Shown here: one piece after another, positions 45,665 through 54,816 of the stretch | Numbering within the stretch: the first letter of the stretch is position 1 | Layout of the letters: each line of letters begins with the position of its first letter | Origin: Oribacterium sp. | Lineage (GTDB): Bacteria; Bacillota_A; Clostridia; Lachnospirales; Lachnospiraceae | Length of the DNA stretch: 59,262 nucleotides | Direction of reading: 5' to 3' | Assembly (NCBI GenBank): GCA_017940955.1 | Contig: JAGAXP010000262.1 | Span: 1-59,262, forward strand | The notes under the pieces: model-generated | What the model was told of the DNA's origin: nothing | Seen by the model: only the letters and a program-made list of their open reading frames with translations | Databases searched by the model: none | Translations under genes and position numbers: made by a program

Positions 45665-46684
45665 CTATTCCCACGTCTTCTCAGACAGCATCCCCGCAAT
45701 CTTCTCTGTGTCCGGAAGTTCATCCGTTCCAAGCACCTCAGCAAGATTAAATATCCTTGATCCCATTGGTGCTCTCGGAGATGTTTTCTTGTAATCCATA
45801 GAATAGAATTTCTCCACAAAGAAGTATCTATGCTTTATGGTATGCAGATCATATCCGTGGCTGTCGCCATCCTCAATGCAACGGATTATTTTCTCTTTTC
45901 TCTCATCCGTGATATCTCCAACCTCAGCTTCTAACTGAAGTTCACCATCCACCTCTACAGCAAGGATTCTCGCACATATTTTCCCTATTGCTCTCACGCT
46001 CTTTTCTTTGTAAAGTCCAAGATAGTCATGAGCCCTGAATCCACGGTCAGCATTATCATAATAAACATCTTCCATAATGTTAAAATCAAATGTGGTTCCT
46101 GCAAGCTGTGACCGCATATATTTCCAGGAATCAGCCACCGGGATAAGTCCATCCGAATAACAATAGTTCAGATAATCATCAATCACATCCTGCATTTCAT
46201 AGTCCCGGTCATCTATTACATCTTGAACGGATTGCGCAATCCTTTCAAATGTCGTGTTGATATGTACCACAGGACGAGTCTGATTTTTATTGTATTCTGC
46301 GATCTGCTTCCCAACCTCTGAAAGTTTTTTCTCATCCATCTGCTCAGGTGCCACAGTCAGCATCACCTTATATTTTTCATCTGAAAAAGAATGAAGATGC
46401 CGCATAAGCTGGTCTGAATAAAACCAATCACTCATTTTAGTCTCTACAACGATCTTAAAGCTTTCCTGCGTAATCGTTGCATCCGGCACACTGTCCACGC
46501 TTTTCTCCTGAAGTGTAAATGATAATTCAGGTTCAAACTGATCAGAAAAATACTCCGATTTCAAAAAGCGAAAGAATTTGTCAGATGAGTACTGATACAG
46601 CCGTGATAATAGCAGCATTGTATTTGCCGTTGCCACATTTTCCTTTGTATGATATCTCTGAAAATAGTGAATCCTCACAGTCAC
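45665..46684 (-). CDS. PD-(D/E)XK nuclease-like protein
   Basis: 339 aa; start GTG 46684 or GTG 46678. VPDATITQES followed by FKIVVETKM gives D...E-x-K, a PD-(D/E)XK catalytic core, near residues 67-82, and LTVAPEQMDEKKL follows. The remaining 200 residues are a separate domain (FRAHDYLGLYKEKSVRAIGK) of unknown type. It lies 23 bp upstream of the helicase-HNH gene, so the two may act together. Confidence 0.75.
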   Translation of the reverse strand: MTVRIHYFQRYHTKENVATANTMLLLSRLYQYSSDKFFRFLKSEYFSDQFEPELSFTLQEKSVDSVPDATITQESFKIVVETKMSDWFYSDQLMRHLHSFSDEKYKVMLTVAPEQMDEKKLSEVGKQIAEYNKNQTRPVVHINTTFERIAQSVQDVIDDRDYEMQDVIDDYLNYCYSDGLIPVADSWKYMRSQLAGTTFDFNIMEDVYYDNADRGFRAHDYLGLYKEKSVRAIGKICARILAVEVDGELQLEAEVGDITDERKEKIIRCIEDGDSHGYDLHTIKHRYFFVEKFYSMDYKKTSPRAPMGSRIFNLAEVLGTDELPDTEKIAGMLSEKTWE

Positions 46685-47302
46685 TCACCCCCTCACATCT
46701 ATAAGCTCAGCTATAAATGCCGCCATCTTTTCTTTTCCAAACTTCTCAAATGGGTACATCCGATCCTCACTATGGTTTCCCATAGGTTCATCTGTAGCCG
46801 GTCTTATCGCCCAGGGATCATAAATCTTCTGCCCCTTATATGTAATGCAAACAGGTTCACTATTTTGATATGTATATGCTCCAACATGGATCAGGGAATC
46901 CTGACTTTGCCACGCTAATAGCTCAGCTCTTTCTATTCTTTCAGCAACATTCGCATCAATTTCCCTGTCATCCACCGGTTCAAGAAATTCTATTCCCTTC
47001 CCGGCCATCTTCGCATAGCAGATTTCAGACCATGTGCTGCTTCCGATATATCCTTCCGGATTTATAACAAAAATGCTCTCTGCCAGATCAATCTTCCTCT
47101 TGTGCATATCATCAAGCATACGCTTCGTTTCCGTAACCGTATCTTCTGACATTCCTTCCCATACCTCATCATCGCCGGAATGTCCAAACAGCCCCACAGA
47201 AATCACGATAAAGCCCTTCAAGGTAAGCTCCTTTTGTGCTTTTTCAAATTCCTTTCGGAATCTCGTACTTCCGCAAAGCGTAATGATCGGATATTTTTTC
47301 AT
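46685..47302 (-). CDS. nucleoside 2-deoxyribosyltransferase-like protein with C-terminal extension
   Basis: 205 aa. The first 130 residues match the deoxyribosyltransferase-like fold: ITLCGSTRFRKEFEKAQKEL, LFGHSGDDE and YIGSSTWSEICYAKMAGKG. The C-terminal part (VCITYKGQKIYDPWAIRPAT) is a separate segment. Enzymes of this fold cleave N-glycosidic bonds in nucleosides; in a defence operon it could act on nucleotides or NAD-like signals, which is speculation. Ribosome site GGAGGGGC. Confidence 0.75.
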   Translation of the reverse strand: MKKYPIITLCGSTRFRKEFEKAQKELTLKGFIVISVGLFGHSGDDEVWEGMSEDTVTETKRMLDDMHKRKIDLAESIFVINPEGYIGSSTWSEICYAKMAGKGIEFLEPVDDREIDANVAERIERAELLAWQSQDSLIHVGAYTYQNSEPVCITYKGQKIYDPWAIRPATDEPMGNHSEDRMYPFEKFGKEKMAAFIAELIDVRG

Positions 47303-47311
47303 AAGCCCCTC

Positions 47312-47827
47312 CTACAATTCAGCATGGCACAGAATAATATCTTCATCCCAGTCTTCCACCACAACCGTCGCTGAAAATATCTCCCCGGCAGGGCAATCCA
47401 AAACCAGTATTTTTAGATCACCATGATCTTCCTCGTCTTTCAGCTTTCCCATGCGAATCAGATAATCTTCAATTTCTTCCTCACCGTTCACCGCATCTGT
47501 GGAGAAATAGTATGTCACCAGTTTCACATAATTCTCATTGTCGTTCCATTCTTCAGATACATAGCTGGTACCATCTGGAAAAAAATCTTCCATGAAATTA
47601 ATCGAATCCGGCACCTCGCCCCCGGCATGAACAATCTCCCGTGTCAATTCGATTTCTTCATCCTCATAGAAGTGATACCCACCCTCTGCATCATCCTCAA
47701 TTTCCTCCATCAGTATTTCTTCAGGAGACATATTTTTTCTCTTATTTCTACCAGCCAACACAGCCTGATAGCCTTCCTCTGCTAACTGCTTAGCTGTTTT
47801 GTTTTCAAACGGACTCTCTTTTGGCAC
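47312..47827 (-). CDS. strongly acidic protein of unknown function
   Basis: 171 aa from GTG 47827 (GGAGGTG, 7 nt). About 46 residues are Asp/Glu against about 13 Lys/Arg. Acidic clusters such as EEIEDDAEGGYHFYEDEEIE and YFSTDAVNGEEEIEDYL are spread through the protein. No family recognised. The charge is like DNA-mimic inhibitors, but many acidic proteins are not mimics. It sits between GmrSD-like and deoxyribosyltransferase-like genes. Confidence 0.65.
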   Translation of the reverse strand: MPKESPFENKTAKQLAEEGYQAVLAGRNKRKNMSPEEILMEEIEDDAEGGYHFYEDEEIELTREIVHAGGEVPDSINFMEDFFPDGTSYVSEEWNDNENYVKLVTYYFSTDAVNGEEEIEDYLIRMGKLKDEEDHGDLKILVLDCPAGEIFSATVVVEDWDEDIILCHAEL

Positions 47828-47867
47828 GGTGCATCACCTCCAATCTTCCAGACTCAGCCAACATAGT

Positions 47868-50396
47868 TTATCCCTTAATAAACGGCACGATCACATCATA
47901 AAACTTCTTCGTCCACTCAGCATGAAACCTCGCCATCTGCAGCCAGTCTGTCTCATTCTCTATGCTCACATTATTCAGCTGCAAAAAAATCTTCGATGAC
48001 TTCTTATCATCGCCCCGATCCCATTGCAAAGTCGTACTCAGCTTTTCCTCAATCTCAGTCTTGTGTTTATAAACATCATCAAATGCAGCCTTGTTCTCTT
48101 CCTTATTTCCCCTGCCGAATACCACCTCAGCCCTCGCGGCATCAAAGTTTGCCACACAGCATAGATAGAATCCGCCCAGACCAAAGAATCCATTGATCCA
48201 GTTATCCCTCACCGGATTCACATTGCTGAAGGAACCGTCCACACCATGTGCTTCCTGTATGATTGGCAGTGCATATGTCCAGTATTTCCTTCTCAGCTCA
48301 AACCTGCTCCCCGGTTCATCTGAATCCGCTTCGCTCTCATCCCTGAGATAGAACACAAGATCAGTCGGATCCTCATCATAGAGCTTAAAGAGCCGGTTCA
48401 GCACAGACAACTTGCTTTGCGTGCTTGTGTTTGTCCATACATATATTCCATCGCCAATCTCCAACGATTTTGTAAATGTATCCGCACTGGTGCTGAAATG
48501 CAGGGCAATATTTTCATCTTCCGACATCGCCAGCTTAGTTATGGTGGACTTATCCTCTTCATACAGAATCTGGATCACCTTCTGGAACATCTCAACCCAG
48601 CTTGCCACCGGCTGTTCCGTCTTCTTAAATGTAAACTTGGCGATCAGTCTTCCTGTCAGCTCACCCTCATCTTCCAAAGTGTAGGAATCCAGCTGTTTTT
48701 CCTCAGGCTTATACTCTGTAACCGGCATCTGCCATACAGTCAGAGCCCTGCCCTTAAGATAATCGCTTCTCTCTTCCAGTTCCGTCAGAGACCACTTATC
48801 CTTTTTCGATATCCACGCATTCAAGCGGATACCGCTGTCATCAAAGCCATTCTCCATCGTCCTTTTCTCTGTGAAAGAACTGTTGCTGTACTTGGAATTG
48901 TATGCCGTCAGCGTCAGGTTAGCGATCCTATGTAGCCACGTCTCATGAATTTGAGCATAGTCATCACCCAACTCCTTCTGCCATACCGGAGTCAGATGCT
49001 GTGGCATGATATGTTCAATCGAATAATCCCCGTCATCACAATGTCTGTACACATCCTTATCTTCAGCGGTTCCATAGTTTTCAAGCCTCTCCAGGATATA
49101 TATCTTGTTTTTGCTGTTCATCTGATAGATAGCCCTGTCCACAAAAGCCTGTGAAAACTCTTCATCCCCCGGAAACCGTGCACGCTCTTTCTTTGTCACA
49201 AGAGCGTACTTCACCTTCTCCACATAATTGTCTTCAGAGCCGTCATACCTCACGATCTCCCTGTGGAGCAATAGGAATATCTTATTCAGGGCATTGGTAG
49301 GCAAGTCGCATATTGTCCTGCGGAATAGATAATTCTCAGCCATCAGGAATATCTCCGTCACCTGTGAAAGTGTCAGCTTGTTTTCGTCATAAAGCCGCAA
49401 CACTTCAAGGAAATACGGTCTTGTAACCGTTGTCTCCAACCTGTTCAGCCGATATATGCAGGCATTCAGTTCCTTGCTTCCGGTATTGCCTTCAAGAAGA
49501 ATCTGGTACCGCTTCGCATAAGCAAGCATCTCGGAAAGCAGCGGTTCCGTCTCCATCTTTTCCAGCTCAACAAAATCCTTAAACGTAACATAGATCTTCT
49601 TTTGCTGTGGGATTGCCTGTTGCTTAACACTCAGATAATCCCGGATAAAGGCACTCACATCATATTTTGTGCAAACCTCAATCCGATTCCAGTACTTTTC
49701 GTAATAATCTTCCTGTTCTTTCGACGGAAGCCCCATCAGAATAAAGTTCCTTATCTTGTCACCCTCGCTCAGGTCAAGTCCTGTCGAGTTAAGGCTTTCA
49801 AAGATCAGCTGAGGATTATCATCCTTATCCAGCCGGATATTGATGATCTCCAAGCAACAGATAGCATCATAGAGCTGGTCAATGGTAATCTCTTCCTTCT
49901 GGATTCTGTCATAGAAATAATCGTAATTCACGGTAAGATTGGATTCCCGGATATGCTCATCCGGATCATCAAAGAGCTTTCCAAAAGCCCTCTGGTCATT
50001 CTTCACCGGCTTCAGCTTGATCCTTGTATCCTCCGGCTTCCACTTGTCCACCAGATACTCTTCATAGATGCGCTGCTTCAAATTGGATGTCTCAGGTGTA
50101 ATAGTGCCCTTATCGATCAGGTTATACATGGCAAGAAACAGCAGAGATACTGTGGTCAGTCTTTGCTGTCCGTCAATGATGAGGAACTCTTCATTGTGTC
50201 CGTCAGGATTATACACGGATACAAGGCTCCCGAAGAAATGGCTCTTCCTGCCGCCCTTTATGATCTTTACAAGATCGTCGTATAGCTGCTTGCAGTTTTC
50301 GGTCTTCCAGTCATAATTCCTCTGGTAGACCGGGATCACGAATCTCTTGTCAGACCCCTCCATGTATTTCACGAATTTGCATTCTGAACCCTTCAT
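47868..50396 (-). CDS. GmrSD-type (DUF262-DUF1524) type IV restriction enzyme with DUF4268
   Basis: 842 aa. The N-terminal DUF262 has IPVYQRNYDWKTENCKQLYD and the FLIIDGQQRLTT motif (DGQQR at 75-79). DUF1524 near 450-530 has SIEHIMPQHLTPVW with a His-Me-type His near 462 and NLTLTAYNSKYSN. The last 150 residues match DUF4268 (NWINGFFGLGGFYLCC, FHAEWTKKFYDVIVPF). GmrSD enzymes use NTPs and cut modified phage DNA such as glucosylated hydroxymethylcytosine. Its target here is unknown. Confidence 0.88.
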   Translation of the reverse strand: MKGSECKFVKYMEGSDKRFVIPVYQRNYDWKTENCKQLYDDLVKIIKGGRKSHFFGSLVSVYNPDGHNEEFLIIDGQQRLTTVSLLFLAMYNLIDKGTITPETSNLKQRIYEEYLVDKWKPEDTRIKLKPVKNDQRAFGKLFDDPDEHIRESNLTVNYDYFYDRIQKEEITIDQLYDAICCLEIINIRLDKDDNPQLIFESLNSTGLDLSEGDKIRNFILMGLPSKEQEDYYEKYWNRIEVCTKYDVSAFIRDYLSVKQQAIPQQKKIYVTFKDFVELEKMETEPLLSEMLAYAKRYQILLEGNTGSKELNACIYRLNRLETTVTRPYFLEVLRLYDENKLTLSQVTEIFLMAENYLFRRTICDLPTNALNKIFLLLHREIVRYDGSEDNYVEKVKYALVTKKERARFPGDEEFSQAFVDRAIYQMNSKNKIYILERLENYGTAEDKDVYRHCDDGDYSIEHIMPQHLTPVWQKELGDDYAQIHETWLHRIANLTLTAYNSKYSNSSFTEKRTMENGFDDSGIRLNAWISKKDKWSLTELEERSDYLKGRALTVWQMPVTEYKPEEKQLDSYTLEDEGELTGRLIAKFTFKKTEQPVASWVEMFQKVIQILYEEDKSTITKLAMSEDENIALHFSTSADTFTKSLEIGDGIYVWTNTSTQSKLSVLNRLFKLYDEDPTDLVFYLRDESEADSDEPGSRFELRRKYWTYALPIIQEAHGVDGSFSNVNPVRDNWINGFFGLGGFYLCCVANFDAARAEVVFGRGNKEENKAAFDDVYKHKTEIEEKLSTTLQWDRGDDKKSSKIFLQLNNVSIENETDWLQMARFHAEWTKKFYDVIVPFIKG

Positions 50397-50434
50397 CTAC
50401 AGTTCCTCCATCATTTATATTGTCACGGGTAAGA

Positions 50435-53400
50435 TCACCCGAAATACTTATTCACCATCTCATCCAGCGTATCGTTCTTCGATGCCTCAGCCGCATCTGC
50501 CTCCACAAAATTGTGTGTCTCAGCCTTCAGCTGGTCATCAAATCCCAGGATATAGTTCGTGGCGATCAGGTAAATGATCCTTGTCGGTGCCATCCCGTAC
50601 ACCTGTTGCTTAAGGATATGCCGCACCCTCTCTTTGTCATCCGGGATTGCTTTCTTCATAGCCTCGCTGCGATAAAGCCGCTTCACAATCTCTGTAATAT
50701 ACAATCCGGACTTCATATACAGGTCAGCAAAAGTCTTTGTCGGATCATCAAAGCATCCGGGGTTATTCTCTTCCAGCTGATCCACCATTTTCTCCACCAC
50801 CCATCTCGGAGTGAAGATCTGGTTCGTCTTCTGCGGCGGGATATAGTCAAAGATATCCTCATCTTTGGATTCATCGAAATAATCCGCCAGTTCCTGCTTT
50901 TTCTTCCAGAACTCTTCTATGGAGTCATTGAACACAACCTCATCAAAGAGATGTCCTTCAAAATGCTCTGTCTCCCCTGTTTCAGGATTCTCATAATCGC
51001 CGCCGTCACGCAGAAACCGGAAATCATCTTCTGTAATGCCGGTCACTTCAAGGAACACATCATCCTCGGTATAATCATCGAAATTTGCCAGCGTCAGATG
51101 TCCATCCCCGTATGCCATAATGAAGCTCGGAATGGTACGGGAGAATCCACGCAGATGCGCACGCACCTCTTCCTCCACGGAACGCTTCTCCTGATCAGCC
51201 TTGTTCTTTTCCAGCTGCTCCACAAGCTCCTGAGGCTTTTCTTCAATGGTCTTCTTAACGCTTTCCTGCACAGCCTCATTAAACGCTTTCATTGCGTCAT
51301 CCATAACGGCTTTATACTTATCCTCAGCCTGTTTCACCTCAGCTTCTGTCTCAGCCTCTTTCTGCTCCCTTTCGTACTCTGCCTGAGCGATACGTGCCTG
51401 CTGCTTATAGTCTTCCTTCACCCTTTCAAAGGTATCCTCTATTTCACGCTCCACCTGCCGTTCCAGACGGTTCTGTGTACCCTTCTTAACGCCGTATTCA
51501 TCGGCAACAGGCGCAATCACACGTTCTTTAATGCCCTCTTTTATGGAAGATACAAGGGAATCCAGCTTGGAATCCACTCCATAAGGATCTTTATTCTCAG
51601 CAACTTCCGAAACCTGTGGCTGAAGGCTCTCAGTGAACTCTTCATACATCTTTTCGCCGAAAAGATCCTGAGTTTTGCCGATAACGATCTCGTTATCAAC
51701 CTGTACTTCGCCTTCCTCATCCACGGAAACATTGTCCATGCCATCCAGAACCGAATTGTCACGCTTCTTTTGCTGTACCTCTGCCGCCGGTGTCAGCTTC
51801 TCCACGATTTCACGCACAATGCTCGGAGCACCGAATACATTGCTGATATTTCGGAACAGGAAATTGCACATAAAGCCTTTGCGCACCACTTCCTGGCTCT
51901 TTAATGCTCTCGGTATCGAAAGCACGGATGCAGCGTCAAGCTCCACCATCTTGCCCTCGGTATCCTCGCCGATAACGGGGAAGAAATTTAAGAGCCGTCG
52001 GATATTATCCTTCCTGTCATCCGTGGTACCCTGTCCACGAACCGTTTCCGGCTGAAGGTTATTAGCGAAATCATCAAAGATGATCAGCGTTCTTGCCGGA
52101 TCAAAGTCAAATACATAAGCCGTCTCTTTCCTGTATCTCTGTCCGTTCTTTGTAAGGATGCACGGATTCTGCGCCCGGAATGCCGCCTGCATATAGGATG
52201 AAGGGCTCTTCATGTTGCAAAGCATCAAAACACCGCTCCATTCAGGTATGGTCACGCCCACCGTAAGCTGTCCCACTGAAAGTGTAATTGTCTTATCATT
52301 ATTTGCTATGGCAGCCTTCACGCGGTCAAACGCCGCCTCGGAATCCTCTTCTTCCTGAAGTTTTCCGTCACCTGCTGCCAGCACCACCTTATATTCACTA
52401 AATACCGGATCATCATTTAAGAGCTTTGCCAACGCCTTTGCGCTTGCCACACGGTTCAATATCCAGAGTGTATGGGAAAGCTCAGCCCTCAGCTCTTCCG
52501 TGGAGAATGGATATTTTTCCTGTGTCACCAAAGCATGAAGAAACTTTTTCACATCTTCTTCGCGTATGAATTTCCCACTCTCATTAGTCAGAAAGAACTC
52601 ATTCAAATCGAAATATGGATCAACAGCTCCCTCTTCTTCAGACAAATCCAGTCCCTTTTCCAGTCTCTCTCGGATCATCGGGGAAAGCTGGTAGGTGTAC
52701 ATGGCAAGCCTCGGCAACGCCTCATAGGGATTCTTATCTTCTCCGTCCCAGTTGTCTTTTCTTTCCTGCTCATCTGCATAAGACCAGTTGTATATCTGTT
52801 CCCTGCCAAACTGCTCACTGGCAATCGCCTTAAAAGGCGTGCCGGACAGATAGAGCGTATGCGTCCTTGCAATATTTCGGAAAGCACGGTCTGTGCGCAT
52901 GGTATCCACGCCTTCCTGAGCTTCATCGATCACAAGCAGGTCAAACTGCATACCATGTTGAGTCTTTCCAAAATCGTCTCTGTATTCCTTTGCCATCCAT
53001 GCCAGCTTGTCATACTGGCCACCAAAATAAACGGATCCCTTTAAGCCCTGAAGGGATTCAAATGCCACCATGCCCGGAGCCTCTTTTGCCCCTCTTGCCG
53101 AAAGAGCCTTAAGATAGCCCTCTCTCGTAAGCACACCCGGCTTTCCCCTTAAAGCATCCGTCTCGGATACAAAAGAAAGCTCCCCACGCCATCCGATGAA
53201 CTTACGGAAATCCTCAGCCCACGAATTGGCGATACTCGGTCTGTTGGTCACGATCAGAACATTCCTAAAGCCCATCTGCCGAATCAGATCATAAGTGGTA
53301 AGCGTCTTTCCGAATCTCGGTTTCGCATTCCACAGGAACTCTTCACCGCCATTCTCAAAGTACGCTTTAGTCATCTCCACAGCGTCTTTCTGCTCATCCC

Positions 53401-53794
53401 TGAGAGAATAATCGTACTTCTCTTCTTCACTCTGAACGGCTTCACGGTTTGCAAACTTGTCAAAATAAGCCTTCAGAACATCTGCCCGCTGCTTGAACCA
53501 TTCTGTTCCCGGTGTACGCTCCACCTGACAATCCGATTCCAGAAAAGCATGGAAATCATGATCTGTGAAATACTCCCCGGAACCATCCTTGAACATGGCG
53601 TTATCTTTCCACGCCACCACATACTGGATGTCCGCTGTATGCGTCTGCTGCTTAATTCTCGCATCAACGCTCTGCTTTTCCGTGTATCCAACCTTTGTCC
53701 AGCCATCGTGATACGACACGCCCGGAGTATTATAAGCATAGATCATCGGAACAACCTTCTGGAACGATTTGATCTTCGGTGTATTCGCCATCAT
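50435..53794 (-). CDS. GIY-YIG/SF2 helicase restriction protein with C-terminal methyltransferase-like remnant
   Basis: 1119 aa. Residues about 15-100 resemble the T5orf172/GIY-YIG nuclease (DGWTKVGYTEKQSVDARIKQ). The helicase follows: LWNAKPRFGKTLTTYDLI as Walker A, LLVIDEAQEGVDT as Walker B, YLSGTPFKAIAS, and AAFRAQNPC. Residues about 740-870 are a long charged coiled coil. The C-terminal 130 residues (NQIFTPRWVVEKMVDQLEEN, FADLYMKSGLYITEIVKRLY) look like motif X and a degenerate motif I of an N6-adenine methyltransferase. It works with the two methyltransferase genes upstream, overlapping the second by ATGA. It is likely the nuclease-translocase of a restriction system. Confidence 0.82.
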   Translation of the reverse strand: MMANTPKIKSFQKVVPMIYAYNTPGVSYHDGWTKVGYTEKQSVDARIKQQTHTADIQYVVAWKDNAMFKDGSGEYFTDHDFHAFLESDCQVERTPGTEWFKQRADVLKAYFDKFANREAVQSEEEKYDYSLRDEQKDAVEMTKAYFENGGEEFLWNAKPRFGKTLTTYDLIRQMGFRNVLIVTNRPSIANSWAEDFRKFIGWRGELSFVSETDALRGKPGVLTREGYLKALSARGAKEAPGMVAFESLQGLKGSVYFGGQYDKLAWMAKEYRDDFGKTQHGMQFDLLVIDEAQEGVDTMRTDRAFRNIARTHTLYLSGTPFKAIASEQFGREQIYNWSYADEQERKDNWDGEDKNPYEALPRLAMYTYQLSPMIRERLEKGLDLSEEEGAVDPYFDLNEFFLTNESGKFIREEDVKKFLHALVTQEKYPFSTEELRAELSHTLWILNRVASAKALAKLLNDDPVFSEYKVVLAAGDGKLQEEEDSEAAFDRVKAAIANNDKTITLSVGQLTVGVTIPEWSGVLMLCNMKSPSSYMQAAFRAQNPCILTKNGQRYRKETAYVFDFDPARTLIIFDDFANNLQPETVRGQGTTDDRKDNIRRLLNFFPVIGEDTEGKMVELDAASVLSIPRALKSQEVVRKGFMCNFLFRNISNVFGAPSIVREIVEKLTPAAEVQQKKRDNSVLDGMDNVSVDEEGEVQVDNEIVIGKTQDLFGEKMYEEFTESLQPQVSEVAENKDPYGVDSKLDSLVSSIKEGIKERVIAPVADEYGVKKGTQNRLERQVEREIEDTFERVKEDYKQQARIAQAEYEREQKEAETEAEVKQAEDKYKAVMDDAMKAFNEAVQESVKKTIEEKPQELVEQLEKNKADQEKRSVEEEVRAHLRGFSRTIPSFIMAYGDGHLTLANFDDYTEDDVFLEVTGITEDDFRFLRDGGDYENPETGETEHFEGHLFDEVVFNDSIEEFWKKKQELADYFDESKDEDIFDYIPPQKTNQIFTPRWVVEKMVDQLEENNPGCFDDPTKTFADLYMKSGLYITEIVKRLYRSEAMKKAIPDDKERVRHILKQQVYGMAPTRIIYLIATNYILGFDDQLKAETHNFVEADAAEASKNDTLDEMVNKYFG

Positions 53795-54816
53795 GCCATC
53801 TCCTTTACGTGTGATTTCATGAACTGTATTTCCTCGCCTGTCAGTTTATATTTCGTGTAAAGCTGTTGGTCTATTTCGGATATTGATCGAGTCCAATCAA
53901 TATCTGAATTATTAGTAAAGTCTTGCTTAGGAATAAATCTCCAAACGGCTGGCAGATTATCCTGTGTCACCTTCAGAACATACAGTAAAGCTCGGCAAAA
54001 TCTGGTTTTCAGATACTTTGAAAGATTATTCGCTTCTTCCTCGGTATCAAATGTTCCTACAGAAATATATGTCTGCGTAAAAGCCGTCGCTGGTTTTGCA
54101 ATCAACAGTTCTGGCATTGTATCGCCAAATTTTCCAGAGCCAGTCGCCTTGGGTACAAGCACCTTATACTTAAATAAGCTCTTATGAATTGATTTCAAAT
54201 ATCTCCGATGACAATATTTTGTTCCCCTCTTTCCATTGACCAAACCATACACCATGTAATCATCGTCTTCCGTAGGTGCATCCGTGAAGATAGGATTGAT
54301 ATTCAGCACATTTGTTTTTAGCTGGCTATGTCTGCCACCATCTCCTATATATTTTGTGTAGTCCGGATGATCGGCGTAAATATTCTTCAGATCATAAACA
54401 TTGGAGCTATCTGCTATGTCGGTTAAACTATCCTCGACATCTACTGCCCCCGCCTTTTTTAATATAGACTGCATTTCTGGATACGGAACAAAGGCTCGAA
54501 TCGGGCCAAGTATGCTTTCGGCATCTCTGTACGATACTGCCACACCACCTTTAATATCAGTATTTGCAAAAACCTTTGATGCATCCGGTTCATAGTGCAA
54601 AACTTTCAAGTGGGGATCCTCTAGCATCTTTTTATTCCATGCTTTCGGCGTTTGCCCTGCATCAAACAAAAATCGAGCAGGAGTAATCAGTTCTACAACA
54701 TCAGCAAGTCCATATGCAGCATCCATAAAATGGTTATATATTGGCGGCATACGTGTACTATCCGATTCAGTCTCCTCTTGGTATGGCGGATTCCCGATAA
54801 TGTAATCAAACTTCAT
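53791..54816 (-). CDS. N6-adenine methyltransferase, C-terminal half (Eco57I-like, NPPY)
   Basis: 341 aa. It starts directly at motif IV: MKFDYIIGNPPYQEETESD. Then come PARFLFDAGQTPKAWNKKM and FANTDIKGGVAVSYRD, as in Eco57I-type methylases, and a target recognition-like C-terminal half. Motifs X and I are missing and lie in the gene upstream, so the enzyme is split between motifs III and IV. The genes overlap by 4 nt. Together they should methylate adenine to protect the element's DNA. Confidence 0.85.
   Translation of the reverse strand: MKFDYIIGNPPYQEETESDSTRMPPIYNHFMDAAYGLADVVELITPARFLFDAGQTPKAWNKKMLEDPHLKVLHYEPDASKVFANTDIKGGVAVSYRDAESILGPIRAFVPYPEMQSILKKAGAVDVEDSLTDIADSSNVYDLKNIYADHPDYTKYIGDGGRHSQLKTNVLNINPIFTDAPTEDDDYMVYGLVNGKRGTKYCHRRYLKSIHKSLFKYKVLVPKATGSGKFGDTMPELLIAKPATAFTQTYISVGTFDTEEEANNLSKYLKTRFCRALLYVLKVTQDNLPAVWRFIPKQDFTNNSDIDWTRSISEIDQQLYTKYKLTGEEIQFMKSHVKEMA

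Noticed and set aside
50420..51904. 494-codon plus-strand ORF
   Set aside because: It is antisense to the clear GIY-YIG/helicase gene, begins without a ribosome site and is rich in Leu/His/Phe as expected for an antisense shadow.
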